A stretch of 64,000 nucleotides of DNA from Chenopodium formosanum (taxonomy: Eukaryota > Streptophyta > Magnoliopsida > Caryophyllales > Amaranthaceae), in contig CM044862.1 of the NCBI GenBank assembly GCA_024500155.1, forward strand, positions 47,936,001-48,000,000, read 5' to 3'. The notes under the pieces were generated by a model. The model had not been told where the DNA came from, did no database searches, and worked only from the letters and a program-made list of their open reading frames with translations. Made by a program: the position numbers and the translations under genes. Of the stretch, positions 34,701 through 47,092 are shown piece after piece (positions within the stretch are counted from its first letter, which is position 1; every line of letters starts with the position of its first letter).

Positions 34701-35728
34701 TTGGAAGATGTAAAGGCATTTGTCGCCTGACCGGCTGAGGAACCTCCCCAAGGCGGCCAGGCATCAAGTGAGTCTCTGAACTTCCTTGACAGAACGAGGT
34801 GACTTCATGTCAATCACCGTCTGTATCTTTTCTAGGTTAGCCTTTATCCCCCTTTGATCAATCAGGGATCCGAGAAACTTCCCAAACTCAATACCAAAGA
34901 CACATTTCTTGGGGTTTAACATAACCTTATGCCGCCTGAGGGTGGTGAACGTTTCTCGGAGATCAGCGAGGTGATCCGCCTGTTGCTTGGATTTGACTAT
35001 CATGTCATCAATGTACGCCTCCACATTTCTCCTAATTTGATTAATGAGGACTATATTAATCATCCGTTTGAAAGTGGCAGGCGCATTTTTTAAGCCAAAC
35101 GGCATCACAGTATAACAGGATAACCCCAAATACGTGACGAAGGTCGTCTTCTCTTGATCTTTCTTATAGAGGGGTATCCGATGGAAGCTAGAATAGGCAT
35201 CCATAAAACTCATCAAGGCGTGACCGACTGTAGAGTCGACCAGACTGTCGATCTTTGGAAGCGGGTAACTGTCCTTTGGACACGCCTTGTTGAGGTCTGT
35301 GTAATCAACACACATGCGCCAGGTCCCATACGGCTTTTTAACAAGGACCACATCGGCTACCCAGTCGGGGAAATTACAAGGTCGAATGAACCTGGCGTCT
35401 AGCAGCTTTTTGACTTCGGCAGCAACTGCCTGACTTCTTTTCTCGCTGTTGTTTCTTTTCTTTTGCCATATGGGCTTCTTTTTGGGGTCCACGGCGAGTT
35501 TGTGGACAGCGAGATCCTGGCTGACGCCTGGCATCTCTTCCACTTCAAAGGCAAAAAACGGCATCACAGTATCCGATGGACGCCTGGCAAGCTTGCACCC
35601 AGATTAGTATGAGCAACCGTCCTAACCTTTACAGTACGCTCTGGACGACTATCATCTAGAACGAGATCAATGTTTTCACCAGCCGGTTGGGGACGAAGCT
35701 CGTCTGACCGTTCACCGTCCAATGATTG
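31758..35728 (-). pseudogene. pol: T2 pol: RT to integrase, interrupted by S2
   Basis: Minus-strand fragments of one pol gene: RT 35567-34764 (VDYTDLNKACPKDSYPLP, catalytic YIDD), RNase H from 34751, second RNase H 34246-33752 (WKVYVDGSST, NNEAEYEALL), integrase 33739-33056 (SHIGG, CDKCQK, MDISGRY, FYNGPQF) and the integrase C-terminal part 32893-32693. It continues beyond solo LTR S2 to a normal end NLKKYYF with stop 31758-31760. The integrase second Asp reads Tyr (FYNGPQF where T1 has FDNGPQF), so the catalytic triad is broken. Several frameshifts (near 34760, 34240, 33060) and stops. T1's 23-codon RT deletion is not shared. Confidence 0.9.
31892..32638 (+). repeat. S2: solo LTR of the R2/R4 family
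   Basis: 747 bp, TGATGCAAGTC to CACATCA in plus orientation. It closely matches the complement of the R2 LTR and has perfect TSD AGTTA at 31887-31891 and 32639-32643. No internal sequence remains, so it is the product of LTR-LTR recombination. It splits the integrase C-terminal region of T2. Confidence 0.94.
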
Positions 35729-35731
35729 CTA
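35723..35731 (-). promoter_or_regulatory. T2 protease-RT UAG with CAATCA context
   Basis: The same TAG-CAATCA as in T1. A 1-nt deletion just upstream has moved the T2 protease frame off it, so it is a fossil here. Confidence 0.45.
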
Positions 35732-36821
35732 TTTTTTCTCTTTTTCACCTCCACCAGTAGAGGTGCCTTTCTTTTCTTCCCGACTGCTGGTGGGACAGGT
35801 ACAGGGTCGGCATCCTTGACATTGTTAAGGTCTATTGATTCCTGGCCACCTGGGGCCACAGTATCTTTGACGGTTGAGAGATAGCACTCTCGGTCCGTCT
35901 TCTGATCCCTATTAAAGGAACCAATAGAGCCATCATCCCTCTCATACTTGATGAGCATGAGAGACGGGATGTTATTGCCTTGGCTTCGTTGAGAGTTGGC
36001 CGGCCAAGGATAATGTTGTAGGCGGTCGACTCCTCAACGACCAAGAATCTGACGACAATATGTCGCCCCTGGCCTTTCTCTCCCAGCCGGATGGGTAAGT
36101 CAATTCGTCTGGCTGGGTAGACCATCCCACCCCCAAAACCAACCAAGGGGTGGGTGAGCGGATTCATGCTGTTGACATTGTATTTCAGCTTTTGCATGCA
36201 CCGGAGGCTGATGATGTCAATAAGGATCCGTCCAACCAGCAGGTTGGCAACCTTACATTCAATGACGAACGGGTGATCATGCGGGCGGCGGACGCTGCCC
36301 CTGTCTTTCTTAGTGATCAGGACGTCTAGGAAGGTGGACTTGGCAGACAATGGCTCATCATCATCTTTGTCCATCTTTCGAAGATGGCTCTTAGTGCCTC
36401 GGATGGTAGGGCCACCACATGAGAACCCGCCTGCTATTGTGTAGACCAGCTCCTTGTCGGTGTCCGAGCTACTAGCAGGCTGGGGGGTAGTCTTGGAGGA
36501 CTGACCCTTGTTCTTCTTCTTTTCCCTGGCTGGGGACTTAGAAATGTAGGAGTTTAACATCCCCTTGTCAGCTAGACGGTCCAACGCCCGTTGTACGCTG
36601 AAGCAGTCGTTAGTGTCATGGCCAACATCCTCATGGTATTGGCAGAATTTGTTTTTGTTCATTAATTGAATGGAACTTTTCATTGGATTCGGCTTCTCTA
36701 GGGACAGCCGGTCCTTAATTTCCATGAGGATGGAGTTGCAGTCCTTGTTAAACCCGTACTTAGGGACGTACGGTTTAAATTCTTTCTTCTTCTTCTGGGA
36801 TGGCTTGTCAGAGTCACTAAC

Positions 36822-37236
36822 TGTTTTGGGTATTTTTGTCCCTCGAGAGTGTTACGTCACGAAGTCTGATCCGGCCGATCTGTACCTGCAAAATAACGGA
36901 GACTCCGGGTGGTTGGAGCTCCGCCTCCGACGGTCAAGTTAGTAACTTGAAACGGAATAAAGAAAACGGGAATTAAGGTGGGTATCTGCTCGGATTCAAA
37001 GCTCAGGTGTTTCTCTGATGTAAGAGAATGCTAGAGTAATAAATGGTAAAACGTGCCCTCAAAATGAGGGACATCTCCCTATTTAAAGGGTCTTTATTTC
37101 TCTAAAGGCCGCTTTTTTCCCTTTATTTCTGGAGTGACACGTGTCAAGCAGGGATTGGTCTGCTCTGGACCAACCCGAGGCTAACACGTGTCACCCTCTG
37201 ATGGGACCACGTGGTAGGGTAAAATTACCCTTAACA
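36822..37236 (-). repeat. T3 3' LTR (internally deleted)
   Basis: TGTTTTGGGTATTTTTGTCC to CCCTTAACA. Compared with the 5' LTR it lacks about 73 bp after 37093. ACACGTGTCA palindromes lie at about 37137-37146 and 37184-37193. The polypurine tract 37237-37250 follows. Confidence 0.92.
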
Positions 37237-37376
37237 TTTTCCCCTTACAGATGTGACGTGGCACGCCACATAGCATCTGTGACACATGTCACGCTCCGGT
37301 TGGCGGTAATTTTACCGTTATAGAGTAACTGTTCACCTTCTGAGTAAATTACGGAAATGCCCCCATATTTACCCTC

Positions 37377-37384
37377 TATATATA
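37377..37384 (+). promoter_or_regulatory. TATA box of the T3 antisense gene
   Basis: TATATATA on the plus strand, 221 bp before ATG 37605. The spacing matches T2. Confidence 0.55.
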
Positions 37385-37604
37385 GCCGTTTTGTAATCAT
37401 AATTTGTACGTTTACAAAAATTTTCTAGAGAGAAAAACTTTGAGAGAGCAGAAGTCATCCGTTTGAGTCAGACGCGAGTAAAAAAGTTTGTCTTCAACGA
37501 CCTAGCCGGACCCGCCTTCCTTCAGATATCAAATCAAAAGGTATTGTCTCTGTCTCTCTCAGCTCTTTTCTTTTTTCACCGCTTGTACATATTTCTTGCA
37601 ATAA

Positions 37605-40394
37605 ATGGATGCATCACCAACACACACGTCACAGCCTAGGTTAAAGGCCAGCCGGTCACTAGGGACGGCTGAGTCTAGGATTGGGAGTGCCGGCTCGGGG
37701 TGTTAGGACCACCCTTTTCCATGGATTCCGACCAGTTATGTGTCTGTGCAGGACACCATGGCTAGGACAATGTAGACGGCCACTAATCCAAATTACAGGA
37801 GCGAAGGCTCAGGCGGCCAAACGCCTGAGGGAGAAACGTCTGGTCAGAGAGACCAGACGGCTCTGGAGAGATCCCCTCCGCGTGCCCCTTCAACCCCTGC
37901 GGACTCTTTTTTGGAAGAGTGCGACCAAGGCCGCGACGAGGCCGCCTCTGCCCCCTTGTGCCAAAGCGAGGAGGAGACGGAGAGTGACAGCTCCGCCTCT
38001 ACCTCTGAAAGCAGTGATGACTTACTCCTTCTTCCGGATAGCGAGGAGGAAGAAAGGAAGAAGTGGAGCGAGAAGGATGATCCGTTCAGCATCCACGTCT
38101 CCTCCAAGGACCGGATCCAAATGGAGAATAACTTAGAAAATTTTAAGAAAATGCATCCGCTGGGAGACGGGTATAGGATCCGGGTGCCGCCTGAGCTGGG
38201 CACCATCGCTTGGGGGGACGATCAACAAAACGCCAACAGCTATTTCGGCTATTATGAGGCGGCGTTCAAAGCTGACCTTCGCTTCCCCCTTCACCAGGCG
38301 GTGAAGGCAATTTTGAGAGGCTACGGCCTTGGGGTCTGGCAACTTACCCCCAACTCTTGGACCAATATTCTGGGGTATGTTGCCGCCTGTGAGTTCCAGG
38401 GGCTTCAGCCCGGCTGGGAGGCTTTTGTAAGCATGCACTATCTCAGCAGAAGCCCAGGCGGCTGGAGGGCGTGGTACACTCTAACCACGCAGCCGCAATG
38501 TATGATGACCTTGGACAAGGTCTCAAAGTTCGATGGCTGGAAGCACAGGTTCTACCTGATGTCAGCCCCAACTAAACGGGAAAATTATGAATTCCATCTA
38601 TACAATAAAAAGCCTGACTTGTTGGGCAGGAAGTGCGCTCTTTCTTGGATCCTAGAGGAAGATTTTGACAAGATAATTGAGGCAGACTTTTTCAGCCTCA
38701 CAGACGCAACTCTGTCAATCGAGGAAACAATAAAAGTCCCCAAGAATTAGATTCCCAAGAGCGCCTGGTTCAGAGACGAATGTTTCCTAGCCGCCTGCGG
38801 GCTAGGGCACTTGTTTACCAAACGTATGCGCCTGAGTTTATACCGTCTGTAATATTTTTCTATCGAAATTGATTTATGATATTGACTAATTTCTTTCTTT
38901 TTGCAGAAGAAGCGCTTACCATGCTGCAGTCGGAGAAAACTCCTAGGCGGTCTTCTGCAACCATCCGCAAAAATCTTGCGGAGAAAGCTGCGGCCGAGCT
39001 CAAGGCCAAGGTATTAAGCGCCTGACCCTTTCTTAAATTATTTTTCGAAGCTATTTTGCCCGGGTGCTAACTTGACTTGGTTTTTTTTCGCAGGGGGGAG
39101 AAGTTGGGAAGTCATTTGAGAAAAACCTCAAACGGGCTAGGGAGGAGGCCCCAGCCGTTCTCAACAAAATAAAAAAGTCCACCTCTACGTCGACTTCTGG
39201 CGCCTTAGCCGGGCCTCAGAAGATGAGGATAGCGGGGCGTAACGAGAAGGTAGGCGGCAGCCTGGGCCTCAACCTCGTTAACCTCGTTACCGCAACCGGG
39301 GGGTTCTCCACGCCTGCAAGCGGTACCCGCTTGGCCGGCTCTGAAGGTAAGAACCCTTTTGAATCCCCGCTTAAGCTGGGGTGGCCTTTGCGGGTGAAAT
39401 CCCACTCCCAACAGACGTCATCCTTAGACGGCCGACAACAAATAGGTGTTGCCTTAGTTTCGCACTCATCACGTATTGATTGTGGTGCAGATCAATCTCC
39501 CCGCTGGCCAGACGTCCAGAAGCATGCCAAGGCCATGCTGAAAGCCGTCCGGAAGAGGGATAAGGACAATATCCTTGGGATAGAGACGTTCAATCTTGAA
39601 CACATTCTATCCCTTCTAGCTGAGGTAAGAGTTGTTAATTCAATTTTATTTTTTCCAAGTATTTTATCCCGCTTGCAATACTTATGCCGCCTGACTTTTT
39701 GCAGGCTATGCTGCGGGTAGACGGGCAGCGTCCTTATTCCCGAAAACGGGAAGAGGTAAAAAGGGCCAAGAAGTCCGCCACAGACGCTGATAATGTTGCT
39801 TTATACTCAACTATCGTAAATGAACTTGAAACTAAAGCAATAATTATGACACAGGCGCCTAAAATCCAGCAGCTGGAGTTAGATCTGAAGGCGGCCAACC
39901 AGCGGGCGACGGATGCTGAGTCGTCAAAGAAGGAGGAGGACGAGGCCCAGAAAAAGGCGGACGAGAGCGCCAAAAAGGCTGATGAGGCGCTCAAGATGGC
40001 CCAGACGGACCTTGGCAAACTGAAGACCAAGGTTGAGAGGCTGTAGAAGGATGCTGCTCAAGCTCAGACAAACTTTGCAGCAACCCTGGAGGCGAAACAA
40101 AACCGCCTTGTTGCTGAGAGTGATGCTGACAATGACGCCCGTATGAAGATTGCCTAGGCTGCCTTGTACCCAGACGCGGATTATAGCATCTGGGCACTGG
40201 CACACAGCTATGTCGAGTACGTGGTGTACTTGAGAGAGCAAGGCGAGCCAGAGCCTGCCTCTTTCGAAGCCTGGGTCAACTCCAACGAGCCGTCCGCGCC
40301 TAAGCTTCCTGGTCCTGGTGAAGCGTAGGAAATACCCTCAGATGATGAGGAGAAGGACGAGGACCGGGAGGCTTCGTCTGCAGGCAAGAAGTGA
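37605..40394 (+). pseudogene. T3 antisense extra gene, five exons, six stops
   Basis: Homologue of the T1 and T2 antisense genes. Exon model: 37605-38823, 38907-39010, 39094-39346, 39491-39624 and 39705-40394, all GT-AG and frame-keeping, ending at TGA 40392-40394. The globular domain is well kept (YYEAAFKADLRFPLHQ, WQLTPNSWTNILGYVAACE, WYTLTTQPQCMM). Exon 5 is a heptad-rich coiled coil with acidic tail. In-frame stops, all TAG: 37704, 37773, 38748, 40044, 40155 and 40326. Three of them replace Trp (TGG) codons of the T2 or consensus reading. Intron 1 contains stops, so splicing is needed to read the gene, which supports the exon model. Confidence 0.78.
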
Positions 40395-40899
40395 CAATTC
40401 AGCGGCAGTATGCCAATCTTGCTTTTTTTTTCTTTTTATTAAGTGGTTGTATGCAAAAACTAGCTTTTTTCGGCCTGCGTGCCGAGTATCTTTGTATTTA
40501 CCGGCTCTGGAGCCGTGTTAATTAACAATTTCTTTCTTTCTCCCGGACGGGGTCCGGTTAACATTTTAATCCACTACAACCGTTTGGTTGGGTGGACTTT
40601 ATGAATTGCACCGACTACGTCGGTTTTGATCATTTTACATTTGAATTTTTATTTTTTGCAAATTTCAATTTTTGCCTAACTAGTTAATAGTCTGGCTGTC
40701 CTTGCCCTTGGACGGCTGTGTGATTGGTTTCAAGTGGAGTTGGTTGATTGACTTGAAAACGTCTGATGCTGCAAAGAGCATGATATGTTTGTAAGTCAAT
40801 CAATCACAGTAGTTATTGCCCCAAACCAAGTGCACAGCCGTACACCAACAGGCGTTTCGGTCACTACACAGACGGCGTATGTCCGTCTTGGTAGAGATT
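40395..40899. other. T3 shortened convergent spacer with hairpin
   Basis: About 500 bp, against 1.2-1.3 kb in T1 and T2. The conserved hairpin remains at 40712-40841: stems ACGGCTGTG with 40833-40841, TGGTTT with 40823-40828, TTGATTGACTT (40744-40754) with 40793-40803, inner ATGCT/AGCAT. Confidence 0.55.
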
Positions 40900-43800
40900 T
40901 CATAGCCATTGAACTTTCAAAGGACGTAACACTAAGTCGTCAACTTTCAAAGGACGCTTGTGTACTTTTTTGTTGTAGGCTCTAGTCATTCTCAGACGGT
41001 AAATCTCATGACGCAAGGCGACATTGTCCCTGCGTTCTGGGAGTGAATCCAATGCCAGGCGCATTGCTTCCCAATTTGCCTCTTCATCACACAGCATGAC
41101 TCTGAGAGTCTGCTCGTAACATTTGATGGGCAAGACGGCTTCAACACCGTAAACCATGAGAAATGGGGTTTCACAGGTTGCCCCATTTTCTGTTGTCCGG
41201 ATGGCCCACAGAACATGGATTAACTCTTCTGCCCACAAGCCACCGGCTCTTTCTATTTTCTTCTTAATTCCGTCTGAGATGAGTTTGTTGAAGGCTTCAA
41301 CTTGGCCGTTTGCTTGGGGCCGGCCAACAGATGCAAAACAGCTTAAGATCCCCTGATCTCCCAACCAAGTTTTTAGCTGAGGCGTCTCAAACTGAGGACC
41401 ATTATCAAACACCATAGACATCGGCACCCCATACCGGGTGATAACGTTCTTCCAGATGAAGAAAATTACGTCTGAGGTCTTGATGTTCTTAACAGCCTCA
41501 GCCTCAACCCACTTGGTGAAATAATACACATCCACCAAGATGTAGCGCTTTCCGACTGGAGCAGGCGTGTAAGGACCTAGAATGTACATGCCCCATTTTG
41601 CGAACGGGATTGGGTTGTGGATGGCTGTCAGGTCAGTAGCCGGACGATGAATAAGTTTGCCAAACGTTTGGCACTTGTCGCATTTCTTCACCAACTCTTT
41701 GGCATCTGCCTCAAGAGTGGGCCAAAAGTAATGTCGTCTGGCTCTGACAGCTAGGGACCTGTCGCCTATGTGGGAGGCGCAGAATCCTGAGTGCAAGTCT
41801 TCGAGAACTTCCCTCCCCTTTTCCGGGGTGACACACTTCAATAGGGGTTTAAGAAACCCCGCCTTGAAGAGTTCTCCATTTCTCAACTCGAAGTTCGCAA
41901 CTCGCTTCTTCAGGACGGCTGCCTCCTGTGGCGAATCAGGAAGGGTGCCGTCTGAAAGATAAGCCCGGATTCCATCCATCTAGGTAGAGCTTCGGTCCAG
42001 AACTCCAATGGGATCTTCATAGATGCTTCTCTTTTCCAAAACTTCCCAAAAGACAGACCGAGGCGTATCATGGCAGGCGGAGGATGCCAGTTTTGACAAT
42101 GCATCCGCCTGGTTATTTTCAGACCTAGGCACTTGGTTCAGTCGGAATTCCTCAAGTGCCCCGGCCTCTTCTTTGACCGCCTGAAGATATTTGATCATAG
42201 CCGGATGGGTAGCCTCATAACTTCCCTCATACTAGCTAACAACCAATTGAGAATCAAAGTAGGCGTCAATTTTTATGGCCCCTGCCGCCTTACACATGCG
42301 TATGTCGGCTAGCAGGGCTTCGTATTCCGCCTCATTTTTAGAGGCCCGAAACTTGAAGCGTAGTGCATACTCAAATCTGTCTCCTTCAGGAGACTCATAA
42401 ATTACGCCTGCACCACAGTCGTTCTTTGTAGAGCTCCCGTCTACGTATACTTTCCAAACCTGATCAAGATTATCTGGAGCCACCGGACGAGTCATTTCAA
42501 CAATGAAGTCGGCAAACGCCTGACCTTTCACTGTCTTTCTTGGTTCGTAAGTGATTTCAAGGCTTTGCATTTCTATAGCCCATTTCAACATTCTCTCAGA
42601 TGAGTCCAAGGTGGACATTGGCCGCTTGAGTGGCTGGTCCGTGTAGATCACCACCGGATATGCCAAAAAGTAAGGCTTCAATTTTTTGAATGCCATATAC
42701 AAATCAAGGCCAAATTTTTCAACCATGGGGTACTAGAGTTCAGCATTTTAAAGAACATGGCTAATGAAGTAAACCGGGAGCTGCACGCCGTCTCGCTCAG
42801 CAAGGAGAACGGCACTGAGGGCATGGTCTGAGACGGCTAAATACATGTACAACATCTCCCTAGGCAAAGGACTGACCAACCTAGGTAGAGAATGTAAATG
42901 CTCTTTCAACCTCTGGAACGCCGCCTCTACATCATCCCCCCATTCAAATTTAGTCTTCTTCCTGATTGCTTGGAAGAAATAGAGGCATTTGTCGCCTGAC
43001 CGGCTGAGGAACCTCCCCAAGGCGGCCAGACAACCTGTTAGTCTCTGAACATCCTTGACAGAACGGGGTGACTTCATGTCAATCACCGCCTATATCTTTT
43101 CGGGGTTAGCCTCTATCCCCCTTTGTTCTATCAGAAATCCAAGAAACTTCCCAGACTCAACACAAAAGACGCATTTCTTAGGATTTAACATCACCTTATG
43201 CCGCCTGAGTGTGGTGAAGGTTTCTCGGAGATCAGCAAGGTGATCCGCCTGCTGTTTGGATTTGACTATCATGTCATCAATGTACGCCTCCACATTCCTC
43301 CCAATTTGATTAATGAAGACCGTATTAATCATTCTTTGGGAAGTGGCAGGCGCATTTTTCAAGCAAAACGGCATCACAGTATAACAGAATAGCCCCTGAT
43401 TAGTGATGAAGGCCGTCTTCCCTAGATCTTTCTTCCACAGGGGTATCTGATGGAAGCCAGAGTAGGCATCCATAAAGCTCATCAAGGCGTGACCGGCTGT
43501 AGAGTCGACCAGTCTGTCGATCTTTGGAAGCGGGTAACTGTCCTTTGGACACGCCTTGTTGAGGTATGTATAATCAAACACACATGCGCCAGGTCCCATT
43601 CGGTTTCTTAACAAGGACCACATTGGCCACCTAGTCGGGAAAATTACAAGGCCGAATGAACCTAGCATCTAGCAGCTTTTTGACTTCGGCAGCTGCCGCC
43701 TGACTTCTTTCCTCGCCGTGGTTTCTTTTCTTTTGCTGGATGGGCTTCTTTTTGGGGTCCACGGCGAGTTTATGGACAGCAAGATCCGGGCTGACGCCAT

Positions 43801-43990
43801 GCATCTCTTCCACTTCAAAGGCAAAAATGTCTTTGAATTCCTTCAGCAGAAGATGCAAGCTTGCACCCAAGGTAGCATGAGCAACCGTCCCAACCTTAAC
43901 AATATGTTCTGGACGGCTGTCATCCAGAACGAGATAAATGCTTTCGCCAGCCGGTTGAGGACGGAGCTCATCTGACCGTTCACTGGTCAG
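40900..43990 (-). pseudogene. pol: T3 pol: RT to integrase core, C-terminus deleted
   Basis: Minus-strand fragments: start of RT 43870-43631, RT 43668-43090 (DYTYLNKACPKDSYPLP, AYIDDMIVKS), RNase H 43086-42748 and 42726 on, second RNase H (WKVYVDGSST, KNEAEYEALL), linker 42198-41980, integrase 41979-40900 with HHCC (SHIGD, CDKCQT) and DDE residues (MYILGPY, FDNGPQF, GQVEAFN). The final integrase module is missing: at 40911-40956 the frame runs into a deletion junction bearing a 15-bp direct repeat. Frameshifts at about 43650 and 43088 and a stop at 42232. Not functional. Confidence 0.9.
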
Positions 43991-43999
43991 TGATTGCTA
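43991..43999 (-). promoter_or_regulatory. T3 protease-RT UAG with CAATCA context
   Basis: AAA-TAG-CAATCA on the minus strand, matching T1 and T2. RT coding follows in the same frame after the stop (QSLTSERSDEL). Confidence 0.5.
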
Positions 44000-46571
44000 T
44001 TTTTTCTCTTTCTTCACCTCCACCAGCAGAGGTGCCTTTCTTTTCTTTTCGGGTTCTGGTGGGGCAGGAGCTGGGTCGACATCCTTTACATTGTCAAGGT
44101 CTATTGTTTCCTGACCGCTTGGGGTCACGATATCTCGGACGGCTGAGAGATAGCACTCTCGGGCCGTCTTCTAATCCCCATTCAAGGAACCAACAGAGCC
44201 GTCATCCCTCTCATACTTGATGAGCATGAGAGACAGGAAGATTACTGCCTTGGCTTCGTTGAGAGTTGGCGGCCAAGGATGATGTTGTAGGCGGTCAGCT
44301 CTTCAACGACCAAGAATCTGACGACAATATGCCGTCCCTGGCCTTTCTCCCCCTGCCGGATGGGTAAGTCAATTCTTCCAGCTGGGTAGACCATCCCACC
44401 CCCAAATCCAACCAAGGGGTGGGTGATCAGATGCATGTTGTTGGCATTGTATTTCAGCTTTTGCAGGCACCGGAGGTTGATGATGTCTGATGAGTTGCCG
44501 GTGTCTATAAGGATCCGTCCAACCAGCTGGTTGGCAACCTTACATTCAATGACCACCGGGTCATCATGCCGGCGGCGGACGCTGCCCTTATCCTTCTTAG
44601 TAATCAAGACGTCTGGGAAGGTGGAGCTGGCAGACGCCTACTCATCATCATCTTTGTCCATCTTTCGAAGATGGCTCTTGGTGCCCCGGATGGGAGGGCC
44701 ACCACATGAGAACCCGCCTGCTATAGTGTAGACCGGCTCCTCGTCGGTATCCGAACTACTAGCAGGCTGGGGGTAGTCTTGGAAGACTGACCCTTGTTTT
44801 TCTTTTTTGTCCCGGCTGGGGGCTTAGAAATGTAGGACTTCAACATCCCTTTGTCAGCCAGACGGTCCAACGCACGCTGAAGCCTAAAGCAGTCGTTGGT
44901 GTCATGGCCAACCTCCTCATGGAATTGACATAATTTATTTTTGTTCCGCAAATGTACAGAACTCTTCGTTGGATTTGACTTTTCAATGGACAGCCGGTCT
45001 TTTACTACCATGAGGATGGTGTTGCAGTCTTTATTAAACTCGTACTTGGGGACGTACGGTTTAAATTCTTTCTTTTTCTTCTGGGATGGCTGGTCAGAGT
45101 CAGTAACCGCCCTGACTTCTTTTTTTTTCTTACTCTCTTCTTTGTCTTTGGCCGGGTGAGCTGACCGGCTGTCTTTCTACTTGTCGGACTTCTTGGAGTC
45201 CGACTGGCTTCTAGGCGAGCAGAGGTCGATAGCTTGGATGTAGCTTTCCGCCTCCCTCAGAGGCGCCTGTAAGGTGAAAGCCCCTTTTCTGACGAGGTCA
45301 AACTTAAAAGTCGACCCGTCTCTCAGACCCTTGAAAAAGTCTGTAAAAGCTACCTCGTTCGACAGTCCTTGAATCTGAATTCTTATCTGATTGAACGGCC
45401 TGACATATGAGCGCAGCCCTTCTCTCTCTCCCTGCTTAACAGTGCTCAAATCAAGGCTTGTTTTCTTAGCAGGGATATTCATTGAGAAGTTGGAAGCAAA
45501 CAGGAAGGCGAGCTTCCTGAAGCTATCGATGGACCCGGGTGGCAAATTGCCAAACCATTTTTGGGCAATGCCCTTCAATGTAGCCGGGAAGCACCGACAC
45601 CAAGTGGCATCATCCAACCCCTGCAGGTACATGAGGTTGGTGTAAGCCATGAGGTGGTCTTCCAGATTGGTGGTACCATCATAGGTACCAACCAACACAT
45701 TCTTAACCTTGGCCGGCTGAGCCGCCTCGGTTATCTCCCGAGTGAACGCAGAAGGTTGTTCACCCAGGCGCAGCAGACGAAGCTGCCAGTCCAGTGGCTG
45801 GACATTTGGATATCCCGCCTGACCCCCAAAGAAGGCCGGCTGCATGAAGTGAGGAGGATACTGTCCGTAAGCCTGAGTATGCACATACGGTACAGCTCCA
45901 ATCATATGAGGGCCAGAATGGACGGTATTGCCGCCTGTTTGACCATGCAAGGAGGGTGCACTCCCTGCAGAAATGTTGTTGAAGCTGTCTGGAAAGTTCG
46001 ACGTTGAAGCCGACTTAGACAGCGATTGGTTTCTCTTCCGGTTGATGATCTCCCGGGCATCAATAGTTGACTTTTCACTTCTCACTGGCTGTTGAGTCCG
46101 GCGAGTGTTATTGGTGTTCTTCCCAGGAAGGAGAATTTTTGACCAATTAATGGTCCCGGTTGCCTTCTTCTTTGGATGGGGAGTAGGCTGCCGGTTTCTG
46201 ACTGACTTCCCCTTCTCTGGAGGAGTTTTCTTTGCCGACTGACCTTTACTTGGGCAATCCCGGCTTTTGGTGATCAGCTCTATAATTTCACCCTTGAAAC
46301 TTGTCATGAATCTCATGAGGTCGTCTTGAGTGACAGGGGCTGATCCATTGGCCGTTTGGGTTTCCCCTTTCGGCTGCCTAGAGGGTCGGCTTGGACCCGC
46401 CTGGGAGGCACCCCACTCCAGAGTGTCTCTGGGCCGGATGCGTTTAGTTCTGAGAGAGTCGTCTTCGGCTGTAAAGGCTTCGACCTAAGGGTCTTCATCC
46501 TCCTCATGGTCTGTAAAAACTTCTGGGTCTTCACCCAGACGGTTAGGGGGTGGTATAGACTCTTGAACCAT
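44000..46571 (-). pseudogene. gag: T3 gag-protease (degraded)
   Basis: Start ATG 46571 (MVQESIPPPNR). A stop at 46485-46487 interrupts the N-terminus; the frame then stays open 46316-45177 through the capsid-like domain (MYLQGLDDATWCRCFPATLK, AQKWFGNLPP, SYVRPFNQIRIQI), to a stop in the basic linker. 45011-44721 has the Cys/His segment CQFHEEVGHDTNDCF, and 44607-44242 has protease with DTGNSSD in place of DTGSSSD. Frameshifts at about 44730 and 44245. The layout is as in T1, whose ORF is intact. Confidence 0.88.
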
Positions 46572-46604
46572 CTTCGAGGTACTCTCCCCACAGACGGCGC
46601 TAAT

Positions 46605-47092
46605 TGTTTTGGGTGTTTTTGTCCCTTGGGAGAGTTACGTCACGAAGTCTGATTTGGCCGATCTGTACCTGCAATAACAGAGACTCCGGGTGGTTGGAGC
46701 TCCGCCTCCGACGGTCAAGTTAGTAACTTGAAACGAAATAAAGAGAACGGGAATTAAGGTGGGTATCTGCTCGAATTCCAAGCTTAGGTGTTTCTCTGAT
46801 GTAAGAGAATGCTAGAGTAATAAATGGTAAAACGTGCCCTCAAAATGAGGGACATCTCCCTATTTATAGGGTCTTTGGGAATTGTGCCCCTGATTAGGTC
46901 ACTGAACCCTAATCATTGGTGGGCTGCGCCGTTTTGCTGCGTTCTCGGGATTTGGGCCTGAAGGCCACTTTTTTCCCTTTTTTTCTGGAGTGATACGTGT
47001 CAAGCAGGGATTGGTTCGCTCTGGACCAATCTTAGGCTGACACGTGTCACCCTCTTATTGGACCACGTGGCAAGGTAAAATTACCCTAAATA
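46605..47092 (-). repeat. T3 5' LTR
   Basis: 488 bp, TGTTTTGGGTGTTTTTGTCC to ACCCTAAATA. Minus-strand TATA at 46861-46868, upstream CACGTG cores near 47041 and 47064. Followed by TSD CTAAC 47093-47097. Confidence 0.93.

Larger units (their letters stand above)
36822..47092 (-). mobile_element. T3: Tat-lineage element inside T2 gag
   Basis: A 10,271-bp minus-strand element with TSD CTAAC at 36817-36821 and 47093-47097. LTRs: 36822-37236 (415 bp, with an internal deletion of about 73 bp) and 46605-47092 (488 bp). The right LTR ends TA where CA is expected. The LTRs differ by roughly 7%. It carries the same parts as T1, including the antisense gene. The host frame resumes in T2 gag on both sides. 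A deletion has removed the integrase C-terminus and half of the spacer. Confidence 0.93.
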
